Shown piece after piece: positions 36,793 through 45,263 of a DNA stretch of 64,000 nt (its first letter is position 1; the number at the start of each line of letters is the position of its first letter). The notes below the pieces were generated by a model. That model saw only the letters and a program-made list of their open reading frames with translations. It did not search any database and was not told the origin of the DNA. The position numbers and the translations under genes are program-made. The stretch lies in NCBI RefSeq assembly GCF_029024945.1, contig NZ_CP118976.1, positions 1,612,001 to 1,676,000 on the forward strand. The letters run 5' to 3'. Source of the stretch: Staphylococcus succinus (GTDB lineage Bacteria; Bacillota; Bacilli; Staphylococcales; Staphylococcaceae).

Positions 36793-38466
36793 TTAAATTT
36801 CAGAAATGACTGGAATTATCATCGGACGACGTTTCGTATTCTCAAATAGTAGTTTACTAATTTGATCACGCATACTTTGTTTGATTTCAGACCATTCAAT
36901 TCGTTTTTCCTGTAATCCTAATTCTACTATTTCACGTACTTTTTCTTCAGCTTCGTTTAACAACGCTTCGCTTTCTCTTACATAAACGAATCCTCGTGAT
37001 TGTATTTCAGGTCCTGCTGCAATACGTCTATTTTTGGGATCAAGTGTTACGACAGCAATGAAGATACCATCTTCAGCAAGTAAATGACGATCTCTTAATA
37101 CGATATTACCTACATCACCTACACCGATACCATCTATAAGTACATTACCAGAGTTCACTTTTTCATTTAAAATCATTTCTTCACCATTGAAGTTAACGAC
37201 ATCGCCTTTTTCTACTAGGAATATTTTCTCAGGTTGAACCCCTGATTCATTCGCTAGTTTCGCATGGGCAATTTGCATTTTGAATTCACCATTTACCGGA
37301 ATGAAATATTCTGGTTTCATGATATTAATCATCATCTTCAATTCTTCCATACAACCATGACTTGAAGTGTGAATCTTTTTACTGTTAGGTATAATTTCTG
37401 CACCAGCACGTACTAATTCATTTAGCGTATTACCTACAATGACTTCCATATTTGCAGAAGCAGTAATTGCTAAAAATACAGAATCACCTGGCTCAATATT
37501 CATAATTTTGTGTTTCTTTTGTGCCATTTGATGTAACGCTTCTACCGGTTCACCTTGCATACCTGTCGCAATGATAATAACTTCATTTTTAGGATAATTT
37601 TCAACTTCATTAATCGGTATTAATAAATCTTTAGGTATATCAAAATACCCCATTTTTCTAGCAATATTAAATGAACTTTCTAAAGAACGGCCTAAGAAAG
37701 ATACTTTTCTATTTAATTTACTAGCTAGATTTAATACTTGTTGAATACGAATAAAGTTCGAAGCATAACAAGATACAATCAATCTGCCTTTAACTTTTGT
37801 AAATGCGTCTTTCATATGTGATTCAATGACATTTTCAGGCGTGTTGTAGCCTGGCTTTTCCGCTTCAGTTGAATCACTGATTAATGCAAATACACCATCT
37901 TGGCCAATTTCGGTCATTTTTTTCAAATCCGGTGCGTAATGGCCATGAAGACTTTGATCAAATTTAAACTCACCCGTATATACAATCGCACCATAAGATG
38001 TATGGATACAAACACCTAAACTATCAGGGATGCTATGGGTAGTATTGAAAAATGTTACATTAACTCCTTTAAAACGCATCACTGATTCATTATTTACAGT
38101 GTAGTATCTAACTTTCTTGTTTACATTACGTGCTTTCATATTTTCTTTAACTAAGCCTATAGTTAATTTAGAACCATACACAGGTGCATCGACTTGTTCT
38201 AACACATATGTAACAGCGCCTATTGCATGTTCATGTCCATGTGTTAAAAAGATTCCTTTTAACTTTTCTTTATTCTCAATGACATATTGAATGTCAGGGA
38301 TAACGATATCTACGCCAAGCATTTCATCTTCAGGAAACATCAATCCTGCATCTAACATAAACATTTCATCGTCTACTTCGACGATATACATATTTTTCGC
38401 AATTTCTCCGACGCCGCCAAGAGGAATAATACGAATATCTTTATTCTTTTTCTTAATTAAACTCAA
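36793..38466 (-). CDS. rnjB: Ribonuclease J2
   Basis: 557 residues, beta-lactamase/beta-CASP RNase. The zinc motif that reads HGHEDH in RNase J1 reads HGHEHA here (76-81), losing the Asp and last His, so this is the catalytically weak J2 subunit that works with RNase J1. SDSTEAEKPG and the beta-CASP segments (ATGMQGEP, SSHGCMEE) are intact. J1/J2 trims 5' ends of RNAs and matures 16S rRNA. Next to pnp, another decay enzyme. Confidence 0.92.
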   Translation of the reverse strand: MSLIKKKNKDIRIIPLGGVGEIAKNMYIVEVDDEMFMLDAGLMFPEDEMLGVDIVIPDIQYVIENKEKLKGIFLTHGHEHAIGAVTYVLEQVDAPVYGSKLTIGLVKENMKARNVNKKVRYYTVNNESVMRFKGVNVTFFNTTHSIPDSLGVCIHTSYGAIVYTGEFKFDQSLHGHYAPDLKKMTEIGQDGVFALISDSTEAEKPGYNTPENVIESHMKDAFTKVKGRLIVSCYASNFIRIQQVLNLASKLNRKVSFLGRSLESSFNIARKMGYFDIPKDLLIPINEVENYPKNEVIIIATGMQGEPVEALHQMAQKKHKIMNIEPGDSVFLAITASANMEVIVGNTLNELVRAGAEIIPNSKKIHTSSHGCMEELKMMINIMKPEYFIPVNGEFKMQIAHAKLANESGVQPEKIFLVEKGDVVNFNGEEMILNEKVNSGNVLIDGIGVGDVGNIVLRDRHLLAEDGIFIAVVTLDPKNRRIAAGPEIQSRGFVYVRESEALLNEAEEKVREIVELGLQEKRIEWSEIKQSMRDQISKLLFENTKRRPMIIPVISEI

Positions 38467-38730
38467 AATGTTACCTCCTATTTAAATTACCCGTCCATAT
38501 ATAAACTCATAGTTTATTATAAGTTAAAATAGGCTTTATGTACACTATTAAAGTAATAACTATAAATAGTTTAGGGATCTAATCCGTGCATAAACTTCTA
38601 TTTTAAATAATATAAACATTAGACGTTTTATTTATATTGTTTAGTTTTTATGTATATATTGTATTAATAATTTATTATGCAATAACTCAAAAAAAGACAT
38701 TTTGTTTACATATCATAAATTTTTAATACA

Positions 38731-38824
38731 AAAAAAGAAACTAGTGCTTATGATTTAGAAATTTCTAACGATAGAATGAATAATATTCTATCGCAATGAA
38801 GTTTCTAATCATTTACCAGTTTCT
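38731..38824 (-). terminator. Elongated terminator after pnp
   Basis: AGAAACT (38736-38742) and AGTTTCT (38818-38824) close a long imperfect stem with inner pairings ATGAT/ATCAT and ATAGAAT/ATTCTAT. On the minus strand a T-run follows. The rest of the 385-base pnp-rnjB gap is AT-rich and shows no gene. Confidence 0.75.
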
Positions 38825-38851
38825 ACTATAATTTAATATTTTTCAATCAAG

Positions 38852-40951
38852 TTATTCTGAAAGTAATGCTTTATGTGATGCATTTACGCGACCTTGCTTA
38901 TCAATTTCAGTTACTTTTATTTTAAATGTGTCTCCCACTTTCAACACATCTTCAACTTTTTCGATACGTTCGTTGGCAATTTGTGAAATATGAACAAGTG
39001 CATCTTTACCTGGGAATAATTCAACAAATGCACCATATTTTTCAATACGTTTAACTTTGCCTTCATATACTTGTCCTACTTCTGCTTCACGAGTGATATC
39101 TTCAATAATACTACGTGCTTTAGCTATAGCATCTTTATCAACCGCACCAATAACAATCGTTCCATCTTGTTCAATATCAAGTTTAACTCCAGTTTGATCG
39201 ATGATTTCATTAATCTTCTTACCGCCTGGACCAATAACATCTCTAATCTTCTCTGGCTTAATTGACATTGTAACAACTTTCGGTGCAAACATACTTAGTT
39301 CATTACGTGGTAGATCAATTGTTTGTAACATGTGATCTAATATTGCTAAACGTCCTTCACGTGCTTGTTCTAACGCCTCTTGAATAATCTCTTTTGTCAG
39401 ACCATCAATCTTGATATCCATTTGTATCGCAGTAATACCTTCAGCAGTACCTGCAACTTTGAAATCCATGTCGCCTAATGCATCTTCCATACCTTGGATA
39501 TCCGTTAAGATAGTATAACTATCATCACGTGTAACTAATCCCATTGCAATACCAGCTACAGGTGCTTTAATCGGTACACCCGCATCCATTAGTGCAAGTG
39601 TTGAACCACAAATAGAAGCCTGTGAAGACGAACCATTAGATTCTAATACCTCACTTACAATTCTCACTGTATATGGGAAATCTTTTGTATCAGGGATAAC
39701 ATGACTTAACGCGCGTTCACCTAGTGCACCATGTCCAATTTCACGACGTCCTGGAGAACGTACGGGACCAGTTTCACCAACTGAGTAGTTAGGGAAGTTG
39801 TAGTGGTGCATGAAGCGTTTCTGCTCTTCTTCACCTAGTCCATCAAGGATTTGATACTCGCTTAATGATCCTAATGTTAATACTGAAAGTGCTTGTGTTT
39901 GACCTCTAGTAAATAAACCAGAACCATGTGTTCTTGGTAACACTCCAACTTCTGATTCTAACGGACGAATTTCATCTGTTTTACGACCATCTGGTCTAAT
40001 TTTTTCTTCCGCAATTAATCTTCTTACTTCTTCTTTAACTAAGTCATTTAAAATAGCATAAACATCTTTAATCAATGCAGCATTATCTTCGTCTGTTTCA
40101 TCAACAAATGCTGACGCCACTTTTTCTTTTAATGCTTCAAGATTAATATCGCGTTGTTGTTTATCAAATGTTAATACTGTTTCTTTTAAACCATTATCTT
40201 GCGTTAATTGTTTCACTTTTTCTACGAGTGCTTCATCTTTTTCAACTGGAACAAATTCTTTTTTAACTGGCTGAATATGATCCACAATTTCTTGTTGGAA
40301 TTCGACCAAACGTTGAATTTCATTATGACCAAAGAAGATAGCTTCAAGCATTTCAGTTTCAGTAATTTCACTGGCACCAGCTTCCACCATGTTCACTGCA
40401 TCTTTATGACCAGCTACTTCAAGATCTAAACGGGAAACTTCTTTTTGTGCCACTGTAGGATTAATAACGTATTCTCCATCGATATAACCCACATTCACTC
40501 CAGCAATAGGACCTTGGAACGGGATATCTGAAACACTTAGTGCCATTGATGAGCCAATCATTGCAGCCATTTCTGGCGAACAGTCTGGATCTGCGCTTAA
40601 TACTGTATTCATGATTTGCACGTCGTATTTGTAACCTTTAGGGAATAGTGGACGAATAGGTCTATCGATAAGACGCGCAGTTAACGTTGCTTCATCACTT
40701 GGTCTACCTTCACGTTTTTTAAACCCTCCAGGAATTTTACCTGCAGCATACATTTTTTCTTCATAATTTACCATTAATGGGAAAAAGTCACCATCACGTG
40801 GTTCCTTTGAAGCAACAGCTGTAGATAATACTACTGTGTCACCATAACGAACTAAAACAGCACCGTTAGCTTGTTTAGCAAGTTGTCCTGTTTCAATCGT
40901 TAATGATCTATTTGCCCATTCAGTTTTAAAAACTTTTTTCTCTTGAGACAT
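38852..40951 (-). CDS. pnp: Polyribonucleotide nucleotidyltransferase (PNPase)
   Basis: 699 residues: two RNase PH domains separated by a helical linker (RPDGRKTDEIRPL opens the second), then KH (GPGGKKINEIIDQTG) and S1 (GQVYEGKVKRIEKYGAFVEL). Phosphorolytic 3'-5' exonuclease of mRNA decay. It follows rpsO, the usual bacterial order, but the rpsO terminator at 41051-41083 intervenes. Confidence 0.97.
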   Translation of the reverse strand: MSQEKKVFKTEWANRSLTIETGQLAKQANGAVLVRYGDTVVLSTAVASKEPRDGDFFPLMVNYEEKMYAAGKIPGGFKKREGRPSDEATLTARLIDRPIRPLFPKGYKYDVQIMNTVLSADPDCSPEMAAMIGSSMALSVSDIPFQGPIAGVNVGYIDGEYVINPTVAQKEVSRLDLEVAGHKDAVNMVEAGASEITETEMLEAIFFGHNEIQRLVEFQQEIVDHIQPVKKEFVPVEKDEALVEKVKQLTQDNGLKETVLTFDKQQRDINLEALKEKVASAFVDETDEDNAALIKDVYAILNDLVKEEVRRLIAEEKIRPDGRKTDEIRPLESEVGVLPRTHGSGLFTRGQTQALSVLTLGSLSEYQILDGLGEEEQKRFMHHYNFPNYSVGETGPVRSPGRREIGHGALGERALSHVIPDTKDFPYTVRIVSEVLESNGSSSQASICGSTLALMDAGVPIKAPVAGIAMGLVTRDDSYTILTDIQGMEDALGDMDFKVAGTAEGITAIQMDIKIDGLTKEIIQEALEQAREGRLAILDHMLQTIDLPRNELSMFAPKVVTMSIKPEKIRDVIGPGGKKINEIIDQTGVKLDIEQDGTIVIGAVDKDAIAKARSIIEDITREAEVGQVYEGKVKRIEKYGAFVELFPGKDALVHISQIANERIEKVEDVLKVGDTFKIKVTEIDKQGRVNASHKALLSE

Positions 40952-41050
40952 TACGAATCTCCTCTCATATATCTAATAGTACTATCATATCATTTCTAAG
41001 AAATTTTTTATATTAGTATTTATTTTTTAAAATACGCTTTATAAATTATT

Positions 41051-41083
41051 AAAAAAGGGAAAGGACCCTTAAGGTTCTTTCCC
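41051..41083 (-). terminator. Terminator between rpsO and pnp
   Basis: GGGAAAGGACC and GGTTCTTTCCC form an 11-bp stem with a 5-nt loop, followed by TTTTTT on the minus strand. Confidence 0.9.
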
Positions 41084-41103
41084 TATCAATATACGTCAAA
41101 AGA

Positions 41104-41373
41104 TTAACGACGAATACCTAATGATTTAATTAATTCACGGTAACGTTGAATATCTTTGTTACGTAAATAGTTAAGTAAGTGTCTACGACGACCTACCATT
41201 TTTAATAAGCCACGACGTGAATGGTGGTCTTTTTTGTGAGTACGTAAGTGTTCGTTTAATGTAGTGATTTCCGCTGTTAACACTGCGATTTGTACTTCTG
41301 GTGAACCAGTATCTGCTTCGTGTGTGCGGTATTCTTTAATTAGTTCATTTTTGCGTTCTTGTGAAATTGCCAT
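41104..41373 (-). CDS. rpsO: 30S ribosomal protein S15
   Basis: 89 residues from the ATG opening MAISQERKNE; a TTG two codons upstream is not needed. Contains the conserved HDTGSPEVQ-type segment (here HEADTGSPEVQIA) and KDHHSRRGLL. Binds the 16S three-way junction early in 30S assembly. Its mRNA leader (41384-41452) looks like an S15 autoregulatory element. Confidence 0.98.
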   Translation of the reverse strand: MAISQERKNELIKEYRTHEADTGSPEVQIAVLTAEITTLNEHLRTHKKDHHSRRGLLKMVGRRRHLLNYLRNKDIQRYRELIKSLGIRR

Positions 41374-41383
41374 TGTCAATTTC

Positions 41384-41472
41384 CTCCTTTAAATTTGATG
41401 CGCCTTTATCCGAGCAAACCGTCGGAGACTCGAACTGCCAAGGTAAAGGTGCTTAAATGTGTAATACACATT
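41384..41472 (-). promoter_or_regulatory. rpsO leader, probable S15 autoregulatory RNA
   Basis: A long-range helix (GCGCCTTTATCC, 41400-41411, against GGTAAAGGTGC, 41442-41452) encloses alternative hairpins TCCGA/TCGGA and CGAG/CTCG ahead of the rpsO ribosome-binding site. A separate hairpin AATGTGT-aat-ACACATT (41456-41472) follows the ribC stop. S15 in Bacillaceae represses itself through a structured leader. The overlap of the two inner hairpins suggests a switch. Confidence 0.6.
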
Positions 41473-41476
41473 CGAC

Positions 41477-42448
41477 TTAAATATTATATGATATTTCATC
41501 ACCAAAATCAACCGCTAATAAATATTTAGCCTTTTCTTTATCCTTATTCATCTGTTCTACCAAAGGATCAATACCATCAAATTTAATTTCTGGACGTAAA
41601 TAATGATGCCAATAAACTGTAACACGTTCTCCATATATATTTTCATTAAAATCAAACAGATTCACTTCAATGACTACTTGCGCTTTTGAAGGATCATGAA
41701 ATGTTGGTTTAACACCTACATTGGCAACGCCGCGGTAAATCTTATCATCTGTCCCCATTTCCATACTGACAGCATACACACCATTTTTAGGTAGTACATA
41801 ATCATCACTAGGTTGTACATTAGCTGTTGGAAAGCCTATTGTGCGCCCTCTCTTTTCACCTTGAACAACTGTGCCTTTAATACGAAAACGATACCCTAAC
41901 TCTTCATTAGCCTTTTGCAGGTTACCTGTTTTAAGTGCTCTTCTAATTTCAGTAGTAGATATCTTTTCTGATTCAATTTCTTGCTTACTTACCGTTGTAG
42001 TATTAAATTCATCCATTTCATTTAAAATCATCATATTTCCTTTACCGTATTTACCAAAAGTAAAATCAAATCCAGCAATCACTTCTTTAACATGATTTTT
42101 AATTATATATTCTTGAATAAATTCTTCTGCATCTACACCAGCAAACTTGGAAGAAAAATTGATAACAATACAATAATCAATACCGTATGATTCTAATATT
42201 TCCACTTTGTCCTGTATCGGTGTTAAATAATCTGTACGTTTTAGTTCAGGATTTAATACAACTGATGGATGTGGGTCAAAAGTCATAACCGCTTTTTTTA
42301 AATTTGCTGCTTTAGCTTTTTCGTCTAAAGTTTCAAATACTTTTGCATGACCTTTGTGCATACCATCAAAAAATCCAAAAGCCATAGCAACGTTTTCTGT
42401 AATATATTGATCTTCTTGAATTGGATGAGCTACTTCAATCACTTTCAT
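41477..42448 (-). CDS. ribC: Bifunctional riboflavin kinase / FAD synthetase
   Basis: 323 residues from the ATG opening MKVIEVAHP, with AAAGGAG upstream; the further upstream ATG lies in truB and is rejected. The N-terminal nucleotidyltransferase has GFFDGMHKGHAKV. The C-terminal flavokinase has GEKRGRTIGFPTANV. Makes FMN and FAD from riboflavin. Follows truB closely, as in many Firmicutes. Confidence 0.96.
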   Translation of the reverse strand: MKVIEVAHPIQEDQYITENVAMAFGFFDGMHKGHAKVFETLDEKAKAANLKKAVMTFDPHPSVVLNPELKRTDYLTPIQDKVEILESYGIDYCIVINFSSKFAGVDAEEFIQEYIIKNHVKEVIAGFDFTFGKYGKGNMMILNEMDEFNTTTVSKQEIESEKISTTEIRRALKTGNLQKANEELGYRFRIKGTVVQGEKRGRTIGFPTANVQPSDDYVLPKNGVYAVSMEMGTDDKIYRGVANVGVKPTFHDPSKAQVVIEVNLFDFNENIYGERVTVYWHHYLRPEIKFDGIDPLVEQMNKDKEKAKYLLAVDFGDEISYNI

Positions 42449-42461
42449 GCGTATTTCTCCT

Positions 42462-43379
42462 TTAGTTAAATACCTTTTTAGGTTTAATTTCATCTATCTT
42501 GTCTGGATGAGGCTCATAAATTGCTAACACTTTTTCACTCTCATCATCTACCATGACAACTTGAGTTTGAATTGCAGCATTAAACTCACTTTTATAAAAC
42601 TTTTGTCCATTCAAAATCTTAGCTTTTATCGTCTTATCAGTTATCATTATTTGCGGTAAACCTTTCAACCCATATTCTATCGGAAATAATTTTCTTTGTA
42701 ACGCTTCATGCTCATGTAATTCTGCAATATCGCTTAAACTATAACTGTGATTTAAATCAAATCCACCACTTTGTGTTCTTGTAAGTTTAGACATGTGTGC
42801 AGGTAAATTTAAAGCTTTTCCAATATCTGTTGCCAGTGTTCGAATATAAGTCCCTTTTCCACATTCTACTGTTATATCAAACTGACAAATATCATTGTCA
42901 AAATGAAGGTCAGAGATACGCTTAATGTTTATAATGTTCACCTGCCGTTCTGGTCGCTCTACTGTTTCATTATTTCTTGCATATTCATATAACTTTCTTC
43001 CATTAACTTTTACTGATGAATACATTGGTGGAATTTGTGTGATTATACCTTCAAATTGTTTTAAAACTTCATCAATTGCTTCAGGAGATACCTCACTTTC
43101 AGAAACAGCTTTTTGTTCTAAGGTATCCCCCGTTTGATCTTCTGTTGTAGTACTTATACCAAGTGTTACAGTTGCTTCGTAAGATTTACCCATTTCCATA
43201 ATATAGTCACTAACCTTCGTAGCACTACCTATACAGATAGGGAGCACACCTGAAACTTCTGGATCTAAGGTTCCAGTGTGTCCAACTTTTTTAGTTTTTA
43301 AAATTTTCCTTAATTTAAATACTACATCATGACTCGTTAAACCACGCTCTTTATATACAGGTAAAATACCGTTATACAT
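42462..43379 (-). CDS. truB: tRNA pseudouridine-55 synthase
   Basis: 305 residues. Catalytic Asp39 in GHTGTLDPEVSGVLP. GTYIRTLATDIGKAL and a C-terminal PUA-like part are visible. Makes the T-loop pseudouridine in all elongator tRNAs. Operon with ribC. Confidence 0.97.
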   Translation of the reverse strand: MYNGILPVYKERGLTSHDVVFKLRKILKTKKVGHTGTLDPEVSGVLPICIGSATKVSDYIMEMGKSYEATVTLGISTTTEDQTGDTLEQKAVSESEVSPEAIDEVLKQFEGIITQIPPMYSSVKVNGRKLYEYARNNETVERPERQVNIINIKRISDLHFDNDICQFDITVECGKGTYIRTLATDIGKALNLPAHMSKLTRTQSGGFDLNHSYSLSDIAELHEHEALQRKLFPIEYGLKGLPQIMITDKTIKAKILNGQKFYKSEFNAAIQTQVVMVDDESEKVLAIYEPHPDKIDEIKPKKVFN

Positions 43380-43453
43380 CCTTTTACGCCACCTTCAAAA
43401 TCTCTTTTTATACTTTAACTTCATCTTAACATGACTTACACACGTTGAGTTAT

Positions 43454-43497
43454 GTAAAAAAAACTGAAACAGAAAATCTTGTTAGATTTTGTTCCAG
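43454..43497 (-). terminator. Terminator between rbfA and truB
   Basis: CTGAAACAGAAAATC and GATTTTGTTCCAG pair with a small internal mismatch, then TTTTTTTT on the minus strand. It implies that rbfA is transcribed separately from truB-ribC or with read-through. Confidence 0.8.
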
Positions 43498-43510
43498 CTT
43501 AATCATTATA

Positions 43511-43855
43511 TTAATCTTTCTTATGCAAGTCTTGGATCATTCTTTCTATTTTGTTACCGTAGTCGATAGATTCATCATATTCAAAATTCAAATCAGGTAC
43601 GATACGCAGTCTCATTCTAGAACCAAGTTCAGACTTAATAAACCCTTTAGCTTTTTCTAAACCTTTAAAAGTATCTTCTTTTTGTTTTTTATTTCCTAAT
43701 ACTGTTAAGAATACCGTTGCGATAGATAAGTCATTCGTTAATTGAACATCTGTAATTGTTAAAAATCCAATTCTAGGATCTTTTACCTTATTATTAGCGA
43801 TATCCATAATTTCTTGTTTCATCTGCTCGCCAACACGCTCCGCTCTCATATTCAT
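43511..43855 (-). CDS. rbfA: Ribosome-binding factor A
   Basis: 115 residues from ATG at 43855 (MNMRAERVGEQ), with AGGTGA 8 bases away. A GTG three codons upstream overlaps the ribosome-binding site. KH-like fold; conserved VKDPRIGFLTITDV. Matures the 16S 5' helix in late 30S assembly. In S. aureus it directly follows infB; here 3.3 kb intervene, so it must have its own promoter in 43856-44100. Confidence 0.94.
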   Translation of the reverse strand: MNMRAERVGEQMKQEIMDIANNKVKDPRIGFLTITDVQLTNDLSIATVFLTVLGNKKQKEDTFKGLEKAKGFIKSELGSRMRLRIVPDLNFEYDESIDYGNKIERMIQDLHKKD

Positions 43856-44110
43856 TGTTTTCACCTCACATTATTTTTTGTCCGAGTTAAGCTTCCTTAC
43901 TAAAAGATTATATGATAGTTTATTTCACAACGTCAAACAAATTTTACCAAAGCCGGTTACTATAAAAGATTTTCTCATATTCTATTTTAAATTGACCGTA
44001 ATATATATATTTTTTAATTTTTATTACACTTAGGCAAAATTTTAATTCCTATCTGTTGTATAATAAAATGATTTTTCATTAAAACGTTATATTTTAAATT
44101 TTATATTGCC

Positions 44111-44140
44111 TAACTGTTAGTTTTTTATGCTTAACTGTTA
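44111..44140. promoter_or_regulatory. Twin TAACTGTTA palindromes, candidate operator
   Basis: TAACTGTTA occurs at 44111-44119 and 44132-44140. Each is a 4+4 palindrome around one base. The centres are 21 bp apart, two helical turns, so two dimers could bind on one face of DNA between the divergent rbfA and regulator promoters. Confidence 0.45.
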
Positions 44141-44202
44141 TTAAGTTATTTTAATCCTTGTATGTAACAATAATCCACAAGTTTATAAAATAAATATTAT
44201 AA

Positions 44203-44245
44203 AGTGTTACGCATTTCGTCGATTATAATGGTATACTATAACACT
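44203..44245 (+). promoter_or_regulatory. Promoter region of the WYL regulator with flanking inverted repeat
   Basis: AGTGTTA (44203-44209) and TAACACT (44239-44245) are a perfect 7-bp inverted repeat flanking TATAAT (44224-44229), about 65 bases before the start. It may be an autoregulatory site. The rest of the 440-base rbfA-regulator gap is AT-rich, with only the twin palindromes notable. Confidence 0.45.
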
Positions 44246-44295
44246 AATAAGCTATTACTATCTTTTATTTTCACAATTTTTAGGAGCGTGTATGA

Positions 44296-45168
44296 TTGGA
44301 AAAACCAGAACGTCTATTATATATTTACACTCGTTTTTTAAATGGAAAAACTTTAAATAAAGAAAAACTTGCGCAAGACTTAAAAGTAAACGTGCGTACA
44401 ATACAAAGAGATTTAAGTGATATTAATCATTTTATATATGAAGATCACGAGTGGCAAGGACTCGAAGGTAAAATTATTTATGATTACGATTCGGAACATC
44501 ATCGTTTAAAAGTAGATAGATATAAGTTTCGAAACAATAGGTTACTTAATTTATTATTTAGAATGAAAAGTTTTACGCCAGTCATTCATGAAGATACCTA
44601 TAACCTCATCAGAGGTCTCAATGCAAATTCTAACCTTGCCGAAAAATTATTATCTAATAAGTTATTAAGTCAATTTAAAATCTATCGTGAAACTAGCAAT
44701 TCGACATTTATTTTTAGAATTCAATTAGCTATCGAAAATCAAAATTTCATCTCATTACAAATCAGCCCAAAACAACGTATAAAAGTCATCCCTATCTACA
44801 CAAGATATTTTAATCATCAATATTGGTTTAGTTACTTATATCAAAACCAGGCTCATAGTATGAAAGTTTCATCAATATTAGATTTAGATCAAATAGAAGA
44901 AATGTTCGATCAAGATATATTTTTCAAAACAAAAAGTGCAACTTTATTAGTAAGTGATGAACTTTGGTCTGAATTTTATGAACAATTTATAATTATTCAT
45001 AAAGAGCAGAAACATAATGGAACACTTGTAGATGTCATAGTTTCAAAAGAAGAATGTCTGCAAATTGCTTACGATTACCCACAAGATATTATTTTGCTAA
45101 AACCTCAAACATATGTTGATGATTTTAAAACAAAAATAAGAACTTTGTTTGATAACTATAATATATAA
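44296..45168 (+). CDS. WYL-type HTH transcriptional regulator (divergent)
   Basis: 290 residues from a TTG start preceded by TAGGAG at 9 bases. N-terminal DeoR-like winged helix (NKEKLAQDLKVNVRTIQRDLSDI, residues 21-43). The C-terminal part resembles a WYL domain (IKVIPIYTRYFNHQYWFSYL), but the signature WYL is YWF, so ligand binding may differ. WYL proteins sense nucleic-acid or nucleotide ligands and often control defence or DNA-damage genes. Plus-strand gene inserted between rbfA and infB and convergent with the 330-residue gene. The regulated genes are not known. Confidence 0.8.
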   Translation: MEKPERLLYIYTRFLNGKTLNKEKLAQDLKVNVRTIQRDLSDINHFIYEDHEWQGLEGKIIYDYDSEHHRLKVDRYKFRNNRLLNLLFRMKSFTPVIHEDTYNLIRGLNANSNLAEKLLSNKLLSQFKIYRETSNSTFIFRIQLAIENQNFISLQISPKQRIKVIPIYTRYFNHQYWFSYLYQNQAHSMKVSSILDLDQIEEMFDQDIFFKTKSATLLVSDELWSEFYEQFIIIHKEQKHNGTLVDVIVSKEECLQIAYDYPQDIILLKPQTYVDDFKTKIRTLFDNYNI

Positions 45169-45192
45169 CTTATTTTAACCTCAATAAAATAA

Positions 45193-45238
45193 GTAAAAGC
45201 TTACAGTAACACCCAACACATAGGTATTACTGTAAGCG
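45193..45238. terminator. Bidirectional terminator between the convergent island genes
   Basis: GCTTACAGTAACACC pairs with GGTATTACTGTAAGC (one mismatch). On the minus strand it is followed by TTTTACTTATTTT. Confidence 0.85.
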
Positions 45239-45263
45239 ATTCACTTAAATGTTTCTGTTTTAA

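Noticed and set aside
41421..41440. tRNA gene suspected from a GTTCGAGTC T-loop-like motif before rpsO
   Set aside because: No acceptor stem, D-arm or anticodon arm can be built around it; it fits the rpsO leader better.
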